A DNA stretch of 64,000 bases from Sphingomonas sp. (GCF_026460985.1 NZ_JAPKNM010000006.1:1-64000); one strand, 5' to 3'. Positions 50,464 to 59,093 are shown, counted from the stretch's first letter. Notes: generated from the letters alone by a model not told the origin. Numbers and translations: made by a program.

Positions 50464-51240
50464 CTACAGCCGGTACGCCCGTCGCGCATTGGCGCCGAAC
50501 ACCGCATCATGATGCTCGGGCGGCACCAGATCCTCCGCCATCGCCAACCATTCGCGATAGCCCGCCGCAAGCGTCAGCACCGGCCAGTCGCTCCCCCAGA
50601 TCAGCCGCTCCGGGCCGAATGCTTCCCAAAGCGTGCCGAAGACATGGCCGACCACCGCATTGGGCTCGGTGAGCAGACCCGAGAATTTGGCATGGACGTT
50701 GGTGTGCCGCGCGATCGCGCGCATCGCGCGCTCCCAGGGTGCGAGATCGCCGAAATCGGGCTTGGCGGCATGATCGATCACCACGGTGAGGCCCGGGTGA
50801 CGCGCGGCAAGGCGTGCCAGCGACTCGAGATGGCGGGGACGCACCAACGCATCGAGGACGAGTCGCGCCTCCCCCATCGCGGCGAGCGCCGCATCGTCGG
50901 CGCGGTCGTACCAATCGGCTTCGCGATCCTGCACCATCGGGCGCAGGCCCTTGAGGCGATCGTGCCCCGCGAGCGCGCGGACCTGCCGCTCCGAGTCGGG
51001 CGCCTGCAGATCGGCCCAGCCGACGACGCCGCGAATCAGCGGATCGGCAAGGCCGAGCAGCCAGCTCGTGTCGGCGGCATTCTCCTGGCTCTGGACGAGC
51101 ACCACGCCCTCGACCGCGTCTCCCGCCGCCTCGCGGAAATCGACCAGGTCGAAATCGCGGTAGATCTCCGGGAGATCGACGCCGGGCCATACGCAGCCAT
51201 GCTCGCCGATCCGCCAGACATGGACGTGCGTGTCGATCAA
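50464..51240 (-). CDS. L-fuconolactonase-like amidohydrolase
   Basis: 258 residues from a TTG at 51240 that overlaps the fucP-like stop (TTGA). Amidohydrolase_2 family: metal motif LIDTHVHVWRIG at the very N-terminus, then VEGVVLVQSQENAADTSWLL, LKGLRPMVQD, TVVIDHAAKPDFG and LIWGSDWPVLTLAAGY with the final Asp. In this family members next to fucP and fucD open L-fucono-1,4/1,5-lactone to L-fuconate. The N-terminus is complete only with the TTG start, since the HVH motif follows four codons later. Translationally coupled to the transporter. Confidence 0.85.
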   Translation of the reverse strand: MIDTHVHVWRIGEHGCVWPGVDLPEIYRDFDLVDFREAAGDAVEGVVLVQSQENAADTSWLLGLADPLIRGVVGWADLQAPDSERQVRALAGHDRLKGLRPMVQDREADWYDRADDAALAAMGEARLVLDALVRPRHLESLARLAARHPGLTVVIDHAAKPDFGDLAPWERAMRAIARHTNVHAKFSGLLTEPNAVVGHVFGTLWEAFGPERLIWGSDWPVLTLAAGYREWLAMAEDLVPPEHHDAVFGANARRAYRL

Positions 51241-52535
51241 GCCCGCGCTCCCGCGCGCAGCGCGAAGCCCAGCACGACGAGGAAGCAGCCAGCGGGCACG
51301 AGCATCGCCCACAGGATCGAGCCGCTCACGTCGGAGACATAGCCCATCAGCGCCGTGAGCACCGCGCCGCCGATGATCGCCATCACCAGCAACGCCGCCG
51401 CCGACTTGGTGCGCGGCCCCAGCCCCGCCACCGATTCGGCGAAGATCGTCGGGTACATGATCGACATGAAGAAGCTCGTCGCGATCAGCGCGCCGATGCC
51501 GGCATAGCCGCCGATCGCGGTGGCGGCGACGCAAAGCAAAGCGGCGATGCCCGCGAAGCTCGCGAGCAGCGGCAAGGCGGCGATCCGGCCCATCAGCGCG
51601 GCGCCGGCGAAACGGCCCACCATGAACAGGACCAGCGAGGCGGTGAGGAAGGCGGCGGCGCGATGCTCGCCGGTGCCGGGTACCGCGACCTGGGCGTAGC
51701 GGATCAGATAGCTCCAGATGCCGACCTGTGCGCCGACATAGAAGAATTGCGCGGCCACGCCCGACAGCAGGCGGCGATTGGCGAGCAGCGCGCGGAAATC
51801 GTCGAGCGCACCGACGCCTTCGTCGACGTCGCTCTCGGTCGCCACCGGCGGGAAGCGCACGACGCGGATGAGGACCGCCCAGCCGATCACGACCAGCCCG
51901 ATCAGCAGATAGGGCAGTTGCACCGCGGCGGCCTCGCTCGCGCGCCACGCGTCGAGCGCCGCGGGCGCCATCGCCGCCTTCTGCTCGGGCGAGAGCGACA
52001 CGCCCGAGAGGATGAACTGGCTGCCCAGCGCAACTCCGGCGATCGAGCCGAGCGGGTTGAAGGCCTGGGCGAGGTTGAGGCGCCGCGACGCGGTCTCCTC
52101 CGGCCCCAGGCGCGCGATCAGCGGATTGGCCGAGGTCTCGAGAAAGGCGAGCCCGCCGGCGATCACGAACAGCGCCGCGAGGAAGAAGGGATAGCTCTGC
52201 GCGCCGGCGGCCGGCCAGAACAGGAAGGCGCCGAGGCCGTAGAGCCCGAGCCCGGTCAGCACCGCCGCGCGATAGCCCTTGGCGCGCATGAACAAGGCGG
52301 CGGGGATCGCCAGGCAGAAATAGCCGAGGTAGAAGGCCGACTGGACCAGCCCCGCCTGCAGGTCGCTGAGCGTGAACAGCTTCTTGAAATGCGCGATCAG
52401 CACGTCGTTGAGGTTGTTCGCGACGCCCCAGAGGAAGAACAGGGCCACGATCAGCACCATGGGGAGCAACCCGGCGGCGACATGGCCGCCACGCGGCGTG
52501 GTGCCGGTCGCGGCAAATGGAGTCTGGGCTTCCAT
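51237..52535 (-). CDS. fucP: L-fucose:H+ symporter, MFS
   Basis: 432 residues from ATG 52535 (AGGAG about 10 bases upstream), close to the 438 of E. coli FucP. Twelve membrane helices. FucP-type motifs: FFLWGVANNLNDVLIAHFKK, SAFYLGYFCLAIPAALFM, FLETSANPLIARLGPEETAS, LNLAQAFNPLGSIAGV, SFFMSIMYPTIFAESVAGLG. The family also takes other sugars (glucose/galactose, N-acetylglucosamine), but the neighbouring fuconate genes favour L-fucose. It is divergent from the IclR regulator, whose likely site lies between them. Confidence 0.85.
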   Translation of the reverse strand: MEAQTPFAATGTTPRGGHVAAGLLPMVLIVALFFLWGVANNLNDVLIAHFKKLFTLSDLQAGLVQSAFYLGYFCLAIPAALFMRAKGYRAAVLTGLGLYGLGAFLFWPAAGAQSYPFFLAALFVIAGGLAFLETSANPLIARLGPEETASRRLNLAQAFNPLGSIAGVALGSQFILSGVSLSPEQKAAMAPAALDAWRASEAAAVQLPYLLIGLVVIGWAVLIRVVRFPPVATESDVDEGVGALDDFRALLANRRLLSGVAAQFFYVGAQVGIWSYLIRYAQVAVPGTGEHRAAAFLTASLVLFMVGRFAGAALMGRIAALPLLASFAGIAALLCVAATAIGGYAGIGALIATSFFMSIMYPTIFAESVAGLGPRTKSAAALLVMAIIGGAVLTALMGYVSDVSGSILWAMLVPAGCFLVVLGFALRAGARA

Positions 52536-52585
52536 GCGGCTTACTCTCCTTTGCGGCACCGTGTTCGGGCTTGCGCATATAAAAA

Positions 52586-52604
52586 CATTCTTCACCTACG
52601 AATG
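52586..52604. promoter_or_regulatory. Operator-like site between fucP and the IclR gene
   Basis: CATTC (52586-52590) and GAATG (52600-52604) are inverted around TTCACCTAC. Inside lies CACCTACGAA (52593-52602), which recurs as CACCTATGAA (55852-55861) between the mutarotase and fuconate dehydratase genes. Both places separate divergent fucose-pathway transcripts, so the adjacent IclR protein is the natural candidate to bind here. Confidence 0.45.
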
Positions 52605-52697
52605 CAATCGTATCGCCGCGCCTTCTGTGCGCCCCATCTTCATTCCGGGGCCGGCAACAGATACACGGTGCGGGCTGGAACACCATGAGGGGGTGCC

Positions 52698-53486
52698 GTG
52701 AAGAAGGCCGAAGACAAGAGCGAGATCGACTCGCGCTACCGGGCCCCTGCGCTCGAAAAGGGGATCGACATCCTCGAGCTGCTGGCGACCGAAGCACGGC
52801 CGATGACGCTGACCGCGATCGTCAACCGGCTCGAGCGCTCGCATGGCGAGCTGTTCCGCATGGTCCAGGTGCTCGAGTTCCGCGGCTATATCGAACAGGA
52901 TTCGTCGAACGAAGGCTATCGGCTCACCGACCGGCTGTTCTCGCTGGGGATGCAGCAGCCGCGGACGCGCAACCTGATCGAGGCGGCGCTGCCGGTGATG
53001 CGCCAGCTCGCGGCGAGCGTCGGCCAGTCGTGCCACCTCGCGCTGCACACCCAGGGCGAGATGGTCGTCGTCGCGCGGATGGAATCGAGCGAGCAGCTCG
53101 GCTTCTCGGTGCGCGTCGGCTATCGGCGGCCGCTGGTGCAGGCGGCGTCGGGGCTCGTGCTCTACGCCTTCCAGCCCGAGGACGTGCGGCTGCGCTGGGA
53201 GAGCCTGCTCGACCCGCCTCTGTCCGACGAGGAGCTGGCGACGTTCCGCGCGCATGCCGACGAGATCCGCGAGCGCCAGGTCGAGCTCACGCCGAGCAAG
53301 TTCGTGGCGGGCGTCACCGACATCTCCGCGCCGGTGATGCGCGGCGGGATGGCCGCGGCGGCGCTCACCGTGCCCTATCTCAAGAAGCTGCAGCCCTCTG
53401 TATCGCCCAAGGAGACCGGCGAGCTGGTGCGGCTGGCGGCCGCGCAGATCTCCGAGCAGCTCGTCGAGGGCGACAGCCGGGTTTAG
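52698..53486 (+). CDS. IclR family transcriptional regulator
   Basis: 262 residues from GTG 52698. N-terminal winged helix (ALEKGIDILELLATEARPMT, TAIVNRLERSHGELFRMVQV, GYIEQDSSNEGYRLTDRLF), then the IclR effector domain (LAASVGQSCHLALHTQGEMV, FSVRVGYRRPLVQAASGLVL, VAGVTDISAPVMRG, AALTVPYL). It is divergent from fucP and next to the ketodeoxyfuconate dehydrogenase operon, so it probably controls L-fucose catabolism with a pathway intermediate as effector. Both are inferences from position. Confidence 0.88.
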   Translation: MKKAEDKSEIDSRYRAPALEKGIDILELLATEARPMTLTAIVNRLERSHGELFRMVQVLEFRGYIEQDSSNEGYRLTDRLFSLGMQQPRTRNLIEAALPVMRQLAASVGQSCHLALHTQGEMVVVARMESSEQLGFSVRVGYRRPLVQAASGLVLYAFQPEDVRLRWESLLDPPLSDEELATFRAHADEIRERQVELTPSKFVAGVTDISAPVMRGGMAAAALTVPYLKKLQPSVSPKETGELVRLAAAQISEQLVEGDSRV

Positions 53487-53512
53487 GCGTGGCCAAGCTG
53501 CGCCGATTCTGA

Positions 53513-53636
53513 TCCTCCCCCGCCAGGGGGAGGTGTCGCCGAAGGAGACGGAGGGGGAGGTAAGCGACCCACAAGCCGTCGTGCTTCCTCCCCCTCCGTC
53601 ATGCTTCGCATGCCACCTCCCCCTGGCGGGGGAGGA
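53513..53636. repeat. 124-bp palindromic repeat, class B, copy 2
   Basis: Same ends and length as the copies at 33219 and 58962. The middle differs at a few positions (for example CACAAGCCGTCGTGCTTCC). It lies between the convergent IclR and dehydrogenase genes, 26 and 15 bases from their stops, where its hairpins could serve as a two-way terminator. Confidence 0.9.
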
Positions 53637-53651
53637 TCAAGAAGGCTTAGC

Positions 53652-54383
53652 TCAGACCGTCCAGCCGCCGTCGATGATGTGGATCTGGCCGGTGGTGAAG
53701 GCCGATTCGTCCGCGCCGAGATAGAGGGCGAGCGCGGCGATCTCCTCGACCCGGCCGAGCCGGCCCATGGGCTGGCGCGCGTTGAAGTCGCGCAGGGCGG
53801 TCTCATAGTCGCCGGTGGCGCGCAGCCGCTGGTGCAGCGCCGGTGTGTCGACGGTGCCGGGGCAGATCGCGTTGCAGCGTATGCCCTGCGCGACGAAATC
53901 GGAGGCGATCGCCTTGGTGAGTCCGATCACCGCCGCCTTGGACGCGCCATAGGCGAAGCGATTGGGCACGCCGATGATCGAGCTCGCGACCGATGCCATG
54001 TTGACGATCGAGCCGCCGCCATGGGCGAGCATGCGCGGGAGCGCCGCGCGGATCATGCGGTACATGGCGGTGACGTTGAGGTCGAACGAGGCGTTCCAGT
54101 CCTCCTCGCTGCAGTCGAGGATGGTGCCCGCGGCGACCATGCCGGCGCAGTTGAACAATATGTCGAGCGGCGGCGCCTCGGCGACGAGCGCTGCGATCGC
54201 ATCGGGATCGAGGATGTCGACGCGGCGGGGTACGCAACCCTCGAGCGTCTCCAGCGCCTCCGCGTCGCGATCGACCGCCCAGACCGTCGCGCCCTCGGCG
54301 AGGTAGAGTTCCGCCGTGGCGCGGCCGATACCGTGCGCGGCGCCGGTGATCAGCGCCGTCTTGCCTGCGAGCCTGTTGCTCAT
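53652..54383 (-). CDS. Short-chain dehydrogenase, likely 2-keto-3-deoxy-L-fuconate dehydrogenase
   Basis: 243 residues from ATG 54383, overlapping the AKR stop (ATGA). SDR marks: KTALITGAAHGIGRATAEL, VDRDAEAL, FNCAGMVAAG, Ser in MASVASSIIG, Tyr-Lys in FAYGASKAAVIGL, CPGTVDTPALHQRL, IIDGGWTV. It closely resembles the Xanthomonas and Burkholderia enzymes that oxidise 2-keto-3-deoxy-L-fuconate to 2,4-diketo-3-deoxy-L-fuconate with NAD (family knowledge). The operon with mutarotase and fucose dehydrogenase supports this; an L-fucose dehydrogenase of the SDR type is the alternative. Confidence 0.85.
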   Translation of the reverse strand: MSNRLAGKTALITGAAHGIGRATAELYLAEGATVWAVDRDAEALETLEGCVPRRVDILDPDAIAALVAEAPPLDILFNCAGMVAAGTILDCSEEDWNASFDLNVTAMYRMIRAALPRMLAHGGGSIVNMASVASSIIGVPNRFAYGASKAAVIGLTKAIASDFVAQGIRCNAICPGTVDTPALHQRLRATGDYETALRDFNARQPMGRLGRVEEIAALALYLGADESAFTTGQIHIIDGGWTV

Positions 54384-55426
54384 GCCGTTCGAATCTCCGA
54401 TTTGCAGTCTTCGCCCGGTACCGGCGCGTCGGCGCGAAGCAGACGCGCGTGCCGGAGCTCTTCCCAAAGTGCGGCGGGGATGACCGCCGAATAGCGTGCG
54501 GCGGTCTCGGCGACCTCGGCCGCGCCGGCGAGCCCGGGCACGACGCTGACGACCGCCGGATGCGCGAGCGCGAACTGGAGCGCCGCCGCGCCGAGCGCGA
54601 CCTGATGCCGCGCGCACACCGCCGCGATCTGCCGCGCCTTGTCCAGCACCGGCGCGGGCACGACCCCGTAATCGTAATGCGCGTCCGCGCGCGGGCCCTG
54701 CCCCGCCAATATCCCCGAATTATAGGGGCCGCCGACGATCACGCCGGTGCCCAAGGCCCGGCAGCGCGGCAGCAGCGCATCGAGCGCGCCCTGTTCGAGC
54801 AGCGTATAGCGGCCGGCGAGGAGGATCAGGTCGAGCGGGCCGCGATCGAGCAGTTCGAGCGCCACGTCGCATTCGTTGACGCCGATCCCGAACGCGGCGA
54901 TCGCGCCCTCGTCGCGCAGCCGCTCGAGCGCGCGCAGGCCACCGCCCTCGACGAGCTGCGCGAGCATCTCGGCATGGCGCGCGCCATGGGTCAGCCGGCC
55001 GATATCGTGGACGAGCAGGATATCGACACGGTCGACGCCGAGGCGCGCCAGGCTGGCCTCGTGCGAGCGGAGCACGCCGTCGTGCGAATAGTCGTAGACA
55101 GGGGCATAGGGCTCGGACGAGCGGAAACCGTGGCGTTCCTCCGGCAACGGCGCCGCCGGGTCGATGGGTTCGAGCAGGCGCCCGACCTTGGTCGACACGA
55201 TCGCGCGCTCGCCGCGCAGCCCGGCGCCGAGCCGCTTCTCGGCGAGGCCGAAGCCGTAATAAGGCGCGGTGTCGGCGAAGCGCATGCCCGCGGCGAGCGC
55301 CGCGGCGATCGTGGCGGCGGCATCGGCATCGGATATGGCGCGGAACAGATTGCCGAGCGGCGCCGTACCGAACCCGAGCTCGGGTAGCTGCAGGTCACGG
55401 CCCGCGAGCCGCCGCAACGCGATCAT
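54380..55426 (-). CDS. Aldo/keto reductase, likely L-fucose (D-threo-aldose) dehydrogenase
   Basis: 348 residues from ATG 55426, overlapping the mutarotase stop (ATGA). The catalytic tetrad is intact: Asp and Tyr in RFADTAPYYGFGLAEKRLG, Lys in IVSTKVGRLL, His in DILLVHDIGRLTHG. Typical for D-threo-aldose 1-dehydrogenases are GFRSSEPYAPVYDYSHDGVL and GGPYNSGILAGQ. It would oxidise L-fucose to L-fuconolactone with NAD(P) in the cytosol. Middle gene of a three-gene operon with overlapping ends. Confidence 0.87.
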   Translation of the reverse strand: MIALRRLAGRDLQLPELGFGTAPLGNLFRAISDADAAATIAAALAAGMRFADTAPYYGFGLAEKRLGAGLRGERAIVSTKVGRLLEPIDPAAPLPEERHGFRSSEPYAPVYDYSHDGVLRSHEASLARLGVDRVDILLVHDIGRLTHGARHAEMLAQLVEGGGLRALERLRDEGAIAAFGIGVNECDVALELLDRGPLDLILLAGRYTLLEQGALDALLPRCRALGTGVIVGGPYNSGILAGQGPRADAHYDYGVVPAPVLDKARQIAAVCARHQVALGAAALQFALAHPAVVSVVPGLAGAAEVAETAARYSAVIPAALWEELRHARLLRADAPVPGEDCKSEIRTA

Positions 55427-55758
55427 TCGCCGTCCCCGAACACGAAGATGCGCTGCATCGGGACCCATTTCTCTCCCGGGGCCGCATGCGGGAGCGCGCG
55501 CTGATAGCGCCACATGAGCTTCTCCCATTCGTCGGTCTCAGGGGGGACCTCCACCGCGCGCGGATAATCTTCCGCCACTTCGGCGATCATCACCATGCGA
55601 TCACCGGTCCGCCAGATCTCCATCGACTCCACGCCCTGGGCGCGCAGATGCGCGAGCACCGCGGGCCAGGCGGCGCCGGGCGCGTGCCGTGCCTCATATT
55701 CAGCGATCAGCGCGGCATCATCCACCAGGTCGAGCGCGAAACAGTGCCGGCGTGCCAT
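55423..55758 (-). CDS. L-rhamnose/L-fucose mutarotase family protein
   Basis: 111 residues, ATG 55758. Matches the RhaM/DUF718 family in length and sequence: HCFALDLVDDAALIAEYEAR, HAPGAAWPAVLAHLRAQGVE, MEIWRTGDRMVMIAEV, WEKLMWRYQRALPHA, WVPMQRIFVF. The family interconverts anomers of 6-deoxy sugars. Placed first in the operon with the fucose dehydrogenase, it probably supplies the right anomer of L-fucose. Divergent from the fuconate dehydratase gene. Confidence 0.87.
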   Translation of the reverse strand: MARRHCFALDLVDDAALIAEYEARHAPGAAWPAVLAHLRAQGVESMEIWRTGDRMVMIAEVAEDYPRAVEVPPETDEWEKLMWRYQRALPHAAPGEKWVPMQRIFVFGDGE

Positions 55759-55851
55759 GGTTCTCTCTCCGTGATTCTGGCAAGGATCTGCTCGCCAATC
55801 GCTTCGCCGGCGCTCTTATCACAACAGGAAACTTGCGCCACAGCCAATTCG

Positions 55852-55861
55852 CACCTATGAA
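55852..55861 (+). promoter_or_regulatory. Second copy of the CACCTAYGAA motif
   Basis: CACCTATGAA lies in the 257-bp divergent region between the mutarotase and fuconate dehydratase genes and matches 9 of 10 bases of the site at 52593-52602. Candidate IclR-type binding element. Confidence 0.35.
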
Positions 55862-56015
55862 AACGCTACTCATCTGCAAACATGCGATGCCATAGCTCGG
55901 ACATATCACGCCGGGCCATGCGAGTGAGAGGGGCAGCAGGATCGATGGTTGAGAGGGCGCTCGCGACAGGCCGGCACACGCATCGGCACCCCCGCCAGGA
56001 GCCGGGCGCCACACG

Positions 56016-57332
56016 ATGACCAAGATCAGCAAATTGCGCGTGCTCGACGTCCGCTTCCCGACGTCGCAGATGCTCGACGGATCGGATGCGATGAATCCCG
56101 ATCCCGATTATTCGGCCGCTTATTGCATCCTCGAGACCAGCGACCCGGCACTCGAGGGGCACGGCCTCACCTTCACGATCGGGCGCGGCAACGACATCGT
56201 CTGCGCGGCGATCGAGGCGCTCGCCCCCTTGGTGGAAGGGCTCGACCTCGACTGGATCCGCGAGGACGGCGCGCGCTTCTGGCGGCACGTGACCGGCGAC
56301 AGCCAGCTGCGCTGGATCGGGCCGGAGAAGGGCGTGATCCATCTCGCCACCGGCGCGGTGGTGAACGCGGTCTGGGACCTGCTCGCCAAGGCCGCGGGCA
56401 AGCCGTTGTGGCAGCTGATCGGCGAGATGAGCCCGGCCGAGCTGATCAAGCTGATCGACTTCCGCTACATCACCGATTGCATCACCCCCGAGGAGGGCCT
56501 GGCGCTGCTCGAGGCGCGCGCCGCGGGCAAGGCCGAACGCATGGCGACGCTGCGCGCCAAGGGCTATCCGGCCTATACCACGTCGGCGGGATGGCTCGGC
56601 TATTCGGACGCCAAGCTGGAGCGGCTGTGCCGCGAGGCGGTGGCCGAAGGCTTCGACCATGTGAAGCTCAAGGTCGGCCGCTCGGTCGAGGACGATGTCC
56701 GCCGCGCCGGGATCGCGCGCGCGGCGCTCGGCCCGACGCGCAAGCTGATGATCGACGCGAACCAGGTCTGGGAAGTCGGCGAGGCGATCGCGCATCTCGG
56801 CGCCCTCGCCTTCGCCGATCCGTGGTTCATCGAAGAGCCGACGAGCCCCGACGACGTCGAGGGGCATCGGCAGATCCGCGAGGCGGTGCGCCCCATGCGC
56901 GTCGCGACCGGCGAGATGTGCCAGAACCGGGTGCTCTTCAAGCAGTTCATCATGCGCGGCGCGATCGACGTGGTGCAGATCGACGCGTGCCGGCTGGGCG
57001 GCGTCAACGAAGTGCTCGCGGTACTGCTGATGGCCGCCAAATACGAGCTGCCGGTGTGCCCGCATGCCGGCGGCGTCGGGCTGTGCGAATATGTCCAGCA
57101 CCTCGCCATGGCGGACTATCTCTGCTTCGCAGGGACCACCGAGGGGCGCGTGATCGAATTCGTCGACCACCTCCACGAGCATTTCGTGCACCCCTGCGAA
57201 GTGCGGAACGGCGCCTATCTCGCGCCGACCGCGCCGGGCTTCTCGATCGAGATGAAGCGATCGAGCCTTGCAACCTACAGCTATCGCAAGGATGAAGCAC
57301 CCGGGCGGATCGCGGCGGACGCGGCCGAATAA
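56016..57332 (+). CDS. fucD: L-fuconate dehydratase (enolase superfamily)
   Basis: 438 residues, the size of the characterised Xanthomonas campestris enzyme. Catalytic residues fall at nearly the same numbers: KxK in HVKLKVGRSVED (about 216-218), Asp in MIDANQVWEV (about 247), Glu in FIEEPTSPDD (about 272), Glu in ATGEMCQN (about 299) and the His in CPHAGGVGL (about 349). The substrate-specific N-terminal cap has NPDPDYSAAYCILET. It dehydrates L-fuconate to 2-keto-3-deoxy-L-fuconate with Mg2+. Followed 14 bases later by the GH35 gene, so sugar release and breakdown share a transcript. Confidence 0.95.
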   Translation: MTKISKLRVLDVRFPTSQMLDGSDAMNPDPDYSAAYCILETSDPALEGHGLTFTIGRGNDIVCAAIEALAPLVEGLDLDWIREDGARFWRHVTGDSQLRWIGPEKGVIHLATGAVVNAVWDLLAKAAGKPLWQLIGEMSPAELIKLIDFRYITDCITPEEGLALLEARAAGKAERMATLRAKGYPAYTTSAGWLGYSDAKLERLCREAVAEGFDHVKLKVGRSVEDDVRRAGIARAALGPTRKLMIDANQVWEVGEAIAHLGALAFADPWFIEEPTSPDDVEGHRQIREAVRPMRVATGEMCQNRVLFKQFIMRGAIDVVQIDACRLGGVNEVLAVLLMAAKYELPVCPHAGGVGLCEYVQHLAMADYLCFAGTTEGRVIEFVDHLHEHFVHPCEVRNGAYLAPTAPGFSIEMKRSSLATYSYRKDEAPGRIAADAAE

Positions 57333-57346
57333 CGGGAGGGGGATCG

Positions 57347-58951
57347 ATGAAGCAGGTGCTGGGTCTGATGGCGGCGCTCGCCGCGCTGCTCGCCGTGCCT
57401 GCCGCGGCGCAGGACGTGCCGCGCATCGTCTCGCGCGACGGCAAGCATGCGCTGATGGTCGACGGCGCGCCCTTCCTGATGCTCGGCGCGCAGGTCAACA
57501 ATTCGAGCAACTATCCCGCCGCCTTGCCCAAGGTCTGGCCGGTGATCGACCAGCTCAAGGCGAACACGCTGCAGGTGCCGATCGCCTGGGAGCAGATCGA
57601 GCCCGAGGAAGGCAAGTTCGACTTCTCGTTCGTCGACACCCTGCTCGAGCAGGCGCGCGAGCATGACGTGCGGCTGGTGCTGCTGTGGTTCGCGACGTGG
57701 AAGAACACCGGCACCGCTTATGCACCGCGCTGGGTGAAGTTGAACAACAAGCGCTTCCCGCGGATGATCGGGCGCGAGGGCAAGGTCCATTATGCCTTCT
57801 CCCCGCTCGCCAAATCGACGCTGGAGGCCGACAAGAAGGCGTTCGTCGCGCTGATGCGGCACCTGCGCGAGCGCGATCCCGGCAACACCGTGATCATGAT
57901 GCAGGTGGAGAACGAGCCCGGCACCTATGGCAGCGCGCGCGACCATTCGCCCGAGGCCGACCGGCTGTTCGCCGGACCGGTGCCCGCAGCGCTCCTGAAG
58001 CAGACGGGGAAGAAGCCGGGAAGCTGGGCGCAAGTCTATGGCCGCGACGCCGAGCTGTTCTTCCACAGCTGGTACGTCGCGAGCTATATCGACGCGGTCG
58101 CCGCGGCCGGAAAGGCGGTCAAGCCGCTGCCGATGTACGCCAATGCGGCGCTGACCGGCAGCCCGTTCGGCTGGCAGGATCCCAATACCTATGCCAGCGG
58201 CGGCCCGGCGCACACGGTGATCGACGTCTACAAGGCCGCAGCGCCGCATCTCGACCTGGTCGGCCCCGACATCTACAATCCCGACCACAAGGCCTATCTG
58301 GGCTTCCTCGACGCCTATACGCGCGCCGACAACCCGCTGTTCGTCCCCGAGACGGGCAATGCCCGCGGCTATGCGCGCTATTTCTTCCCGACGATCGGCC
58401 GCGGCGCGATCGGCTGGTCGATGTTCGGGATGGACGCGAGCGGCTATTACAACTTCCCGCTGGGCGCGCCCAAGCTCGACCAGGCGACGATCGACCTGTT
58501 CGCGCGCAACTATCGCCTGTTCCGGCCGATGCAGCGCGAATGGGCGCGGCTCGCCTTCGAGGGCCAGGTCTGGGGCGTCGCCGAGCCGACCGACCCTGAG
58601 GCGAAGCACAGCCAGACGATCGATCTCGGCGCACACAAGGCGACGGTGACCTTCGGCCGGCTGCAGTTCGGCTTCGACCCGGCCAAGGGCAATGCCGAGC
58701 CGCTGGGCGGCGTAGCGATCGCGCGGCTGGGGCCGGACGAGTATCTACTCACCGGCTTCGACGCGCGGGTCGAGTTCGCGCTGACCAACCCGGGGGACCG
58801 CAACCTGATGTTCGACCGCATCGAGGAAGGCCATTTCGAGAACGGGAAATGGGTGTTCGAGCGGGTGTGGAACGGCGACCAGACCGATTACGGGCTGAAC
58901 TTCACCGACCTGCCGCAGGTGCTCAAGGTGAAGCTGGCGACCTGGCCTTGA
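57347..58951 (+). CDS. Exported GH35 beta-galactosidase with DUF5597-type C-terminal domain
   Basis: 534 residues, ATG with GGGAGGGGG upstream. Signal peptide MAALAALLAVPAAAQ. The TIM barrel contains TLQVPIAWEQIEPEEGKFDF, acid/base Glu in IMMQVENEPGTYG (about 190) and nucleophile Glu in PLFVPETGNARG (about 334). The C-terminal domain resembles DUF5597. This short GH35 form is close in architecture to the xyloglucan-active Bgl35A of Cellvibrio (recalled). It would remove beta-linked galactose from fucose-poor side chains. Its linkage to fucD suggests fucogalactosyl side chains as source. Confidence 0.87.
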   Translation: MKQVLGLMAALAALLAVPAAAQDVPRIVSRDGKHALMVDGAPFLMLGAQVNNSSNYPAALPKVWPVIDQLKANTLQVPIAWEQIEPEEGKFDFSFVDTLLEQAREHDVRLVLLWFATWKNTGTAYAPRWVKLNNKRFPRMIGREGKVHYAFSPLAKSTLEADKKAFVALMRHLRERDPGNTVIMMQVENEPGTYGSARDHSPEADRLFAGPVPAALLKQTGKKPGSWAQVYGRDAELFFHSWYVASYIDAVAAAGKAVKPLPMYANAALTGSPFGWQDPNTYASGGPAHTVIDVYKAAAPHLDLVGPDIYNPDHKAYLGFLDAYTRADNPLFVPETGNARGYARYFFPTIGRGAIGWSMFGMDASGYYNFPLGAPKLDQATIDLFARNYRLFRPMQREWARLAFEGQVWGVAEPTDPEAKHSQTIDLGAHKATVTFGRLQFGFDPAKGNAEPLGGVAIARLGPDEYLLTGFDARVEFALTNPGDRNLMFDRIEEGHFENGKWVFERVWNGDQTDYGLNFTDLPQVLKVKLATWP

Positions 58952-58961
58952 GATACACGAA

Positions 58962-59085
58962 TCCTCCCCCGCCAGGGGGAGGTGTCGCCGAAGGCGACGG
59001 AGGGGGAGGTAAGCGACACATTGGCCGTCGTGCTTCCGCCCCCTCCGTCATGCTGCGCATGCCACCTCCCCCTGGCGAGGGAGGA
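58962..59085. repeat. 124-bp palindromic repeat, class B, copy 3
   Basis: Same length, ends and orientation as copies at 33219 and 53513; one base change in the right end (GGCGAGGGAGGA). It lies between the convergent GH35 and unknown exported-protein genes. Confidence 0.9.
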
Positions 59086-59093
59086 TTAATGAA

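Noticed and set aside
51241..52797. Frame that appears to fuse the fuconolactonase with upstream sequence
   Set aside because: The upstream part is an off-frame reading of fucP; the lactonase HVH motif begins four codons after the TTG at 51240.
33219..59085. Regular repeats considered as CRISPR or phage attachment sites
   Set aside because: Copies are thousands of bases apart, palindromic and without spacer arrays or integrase genes.
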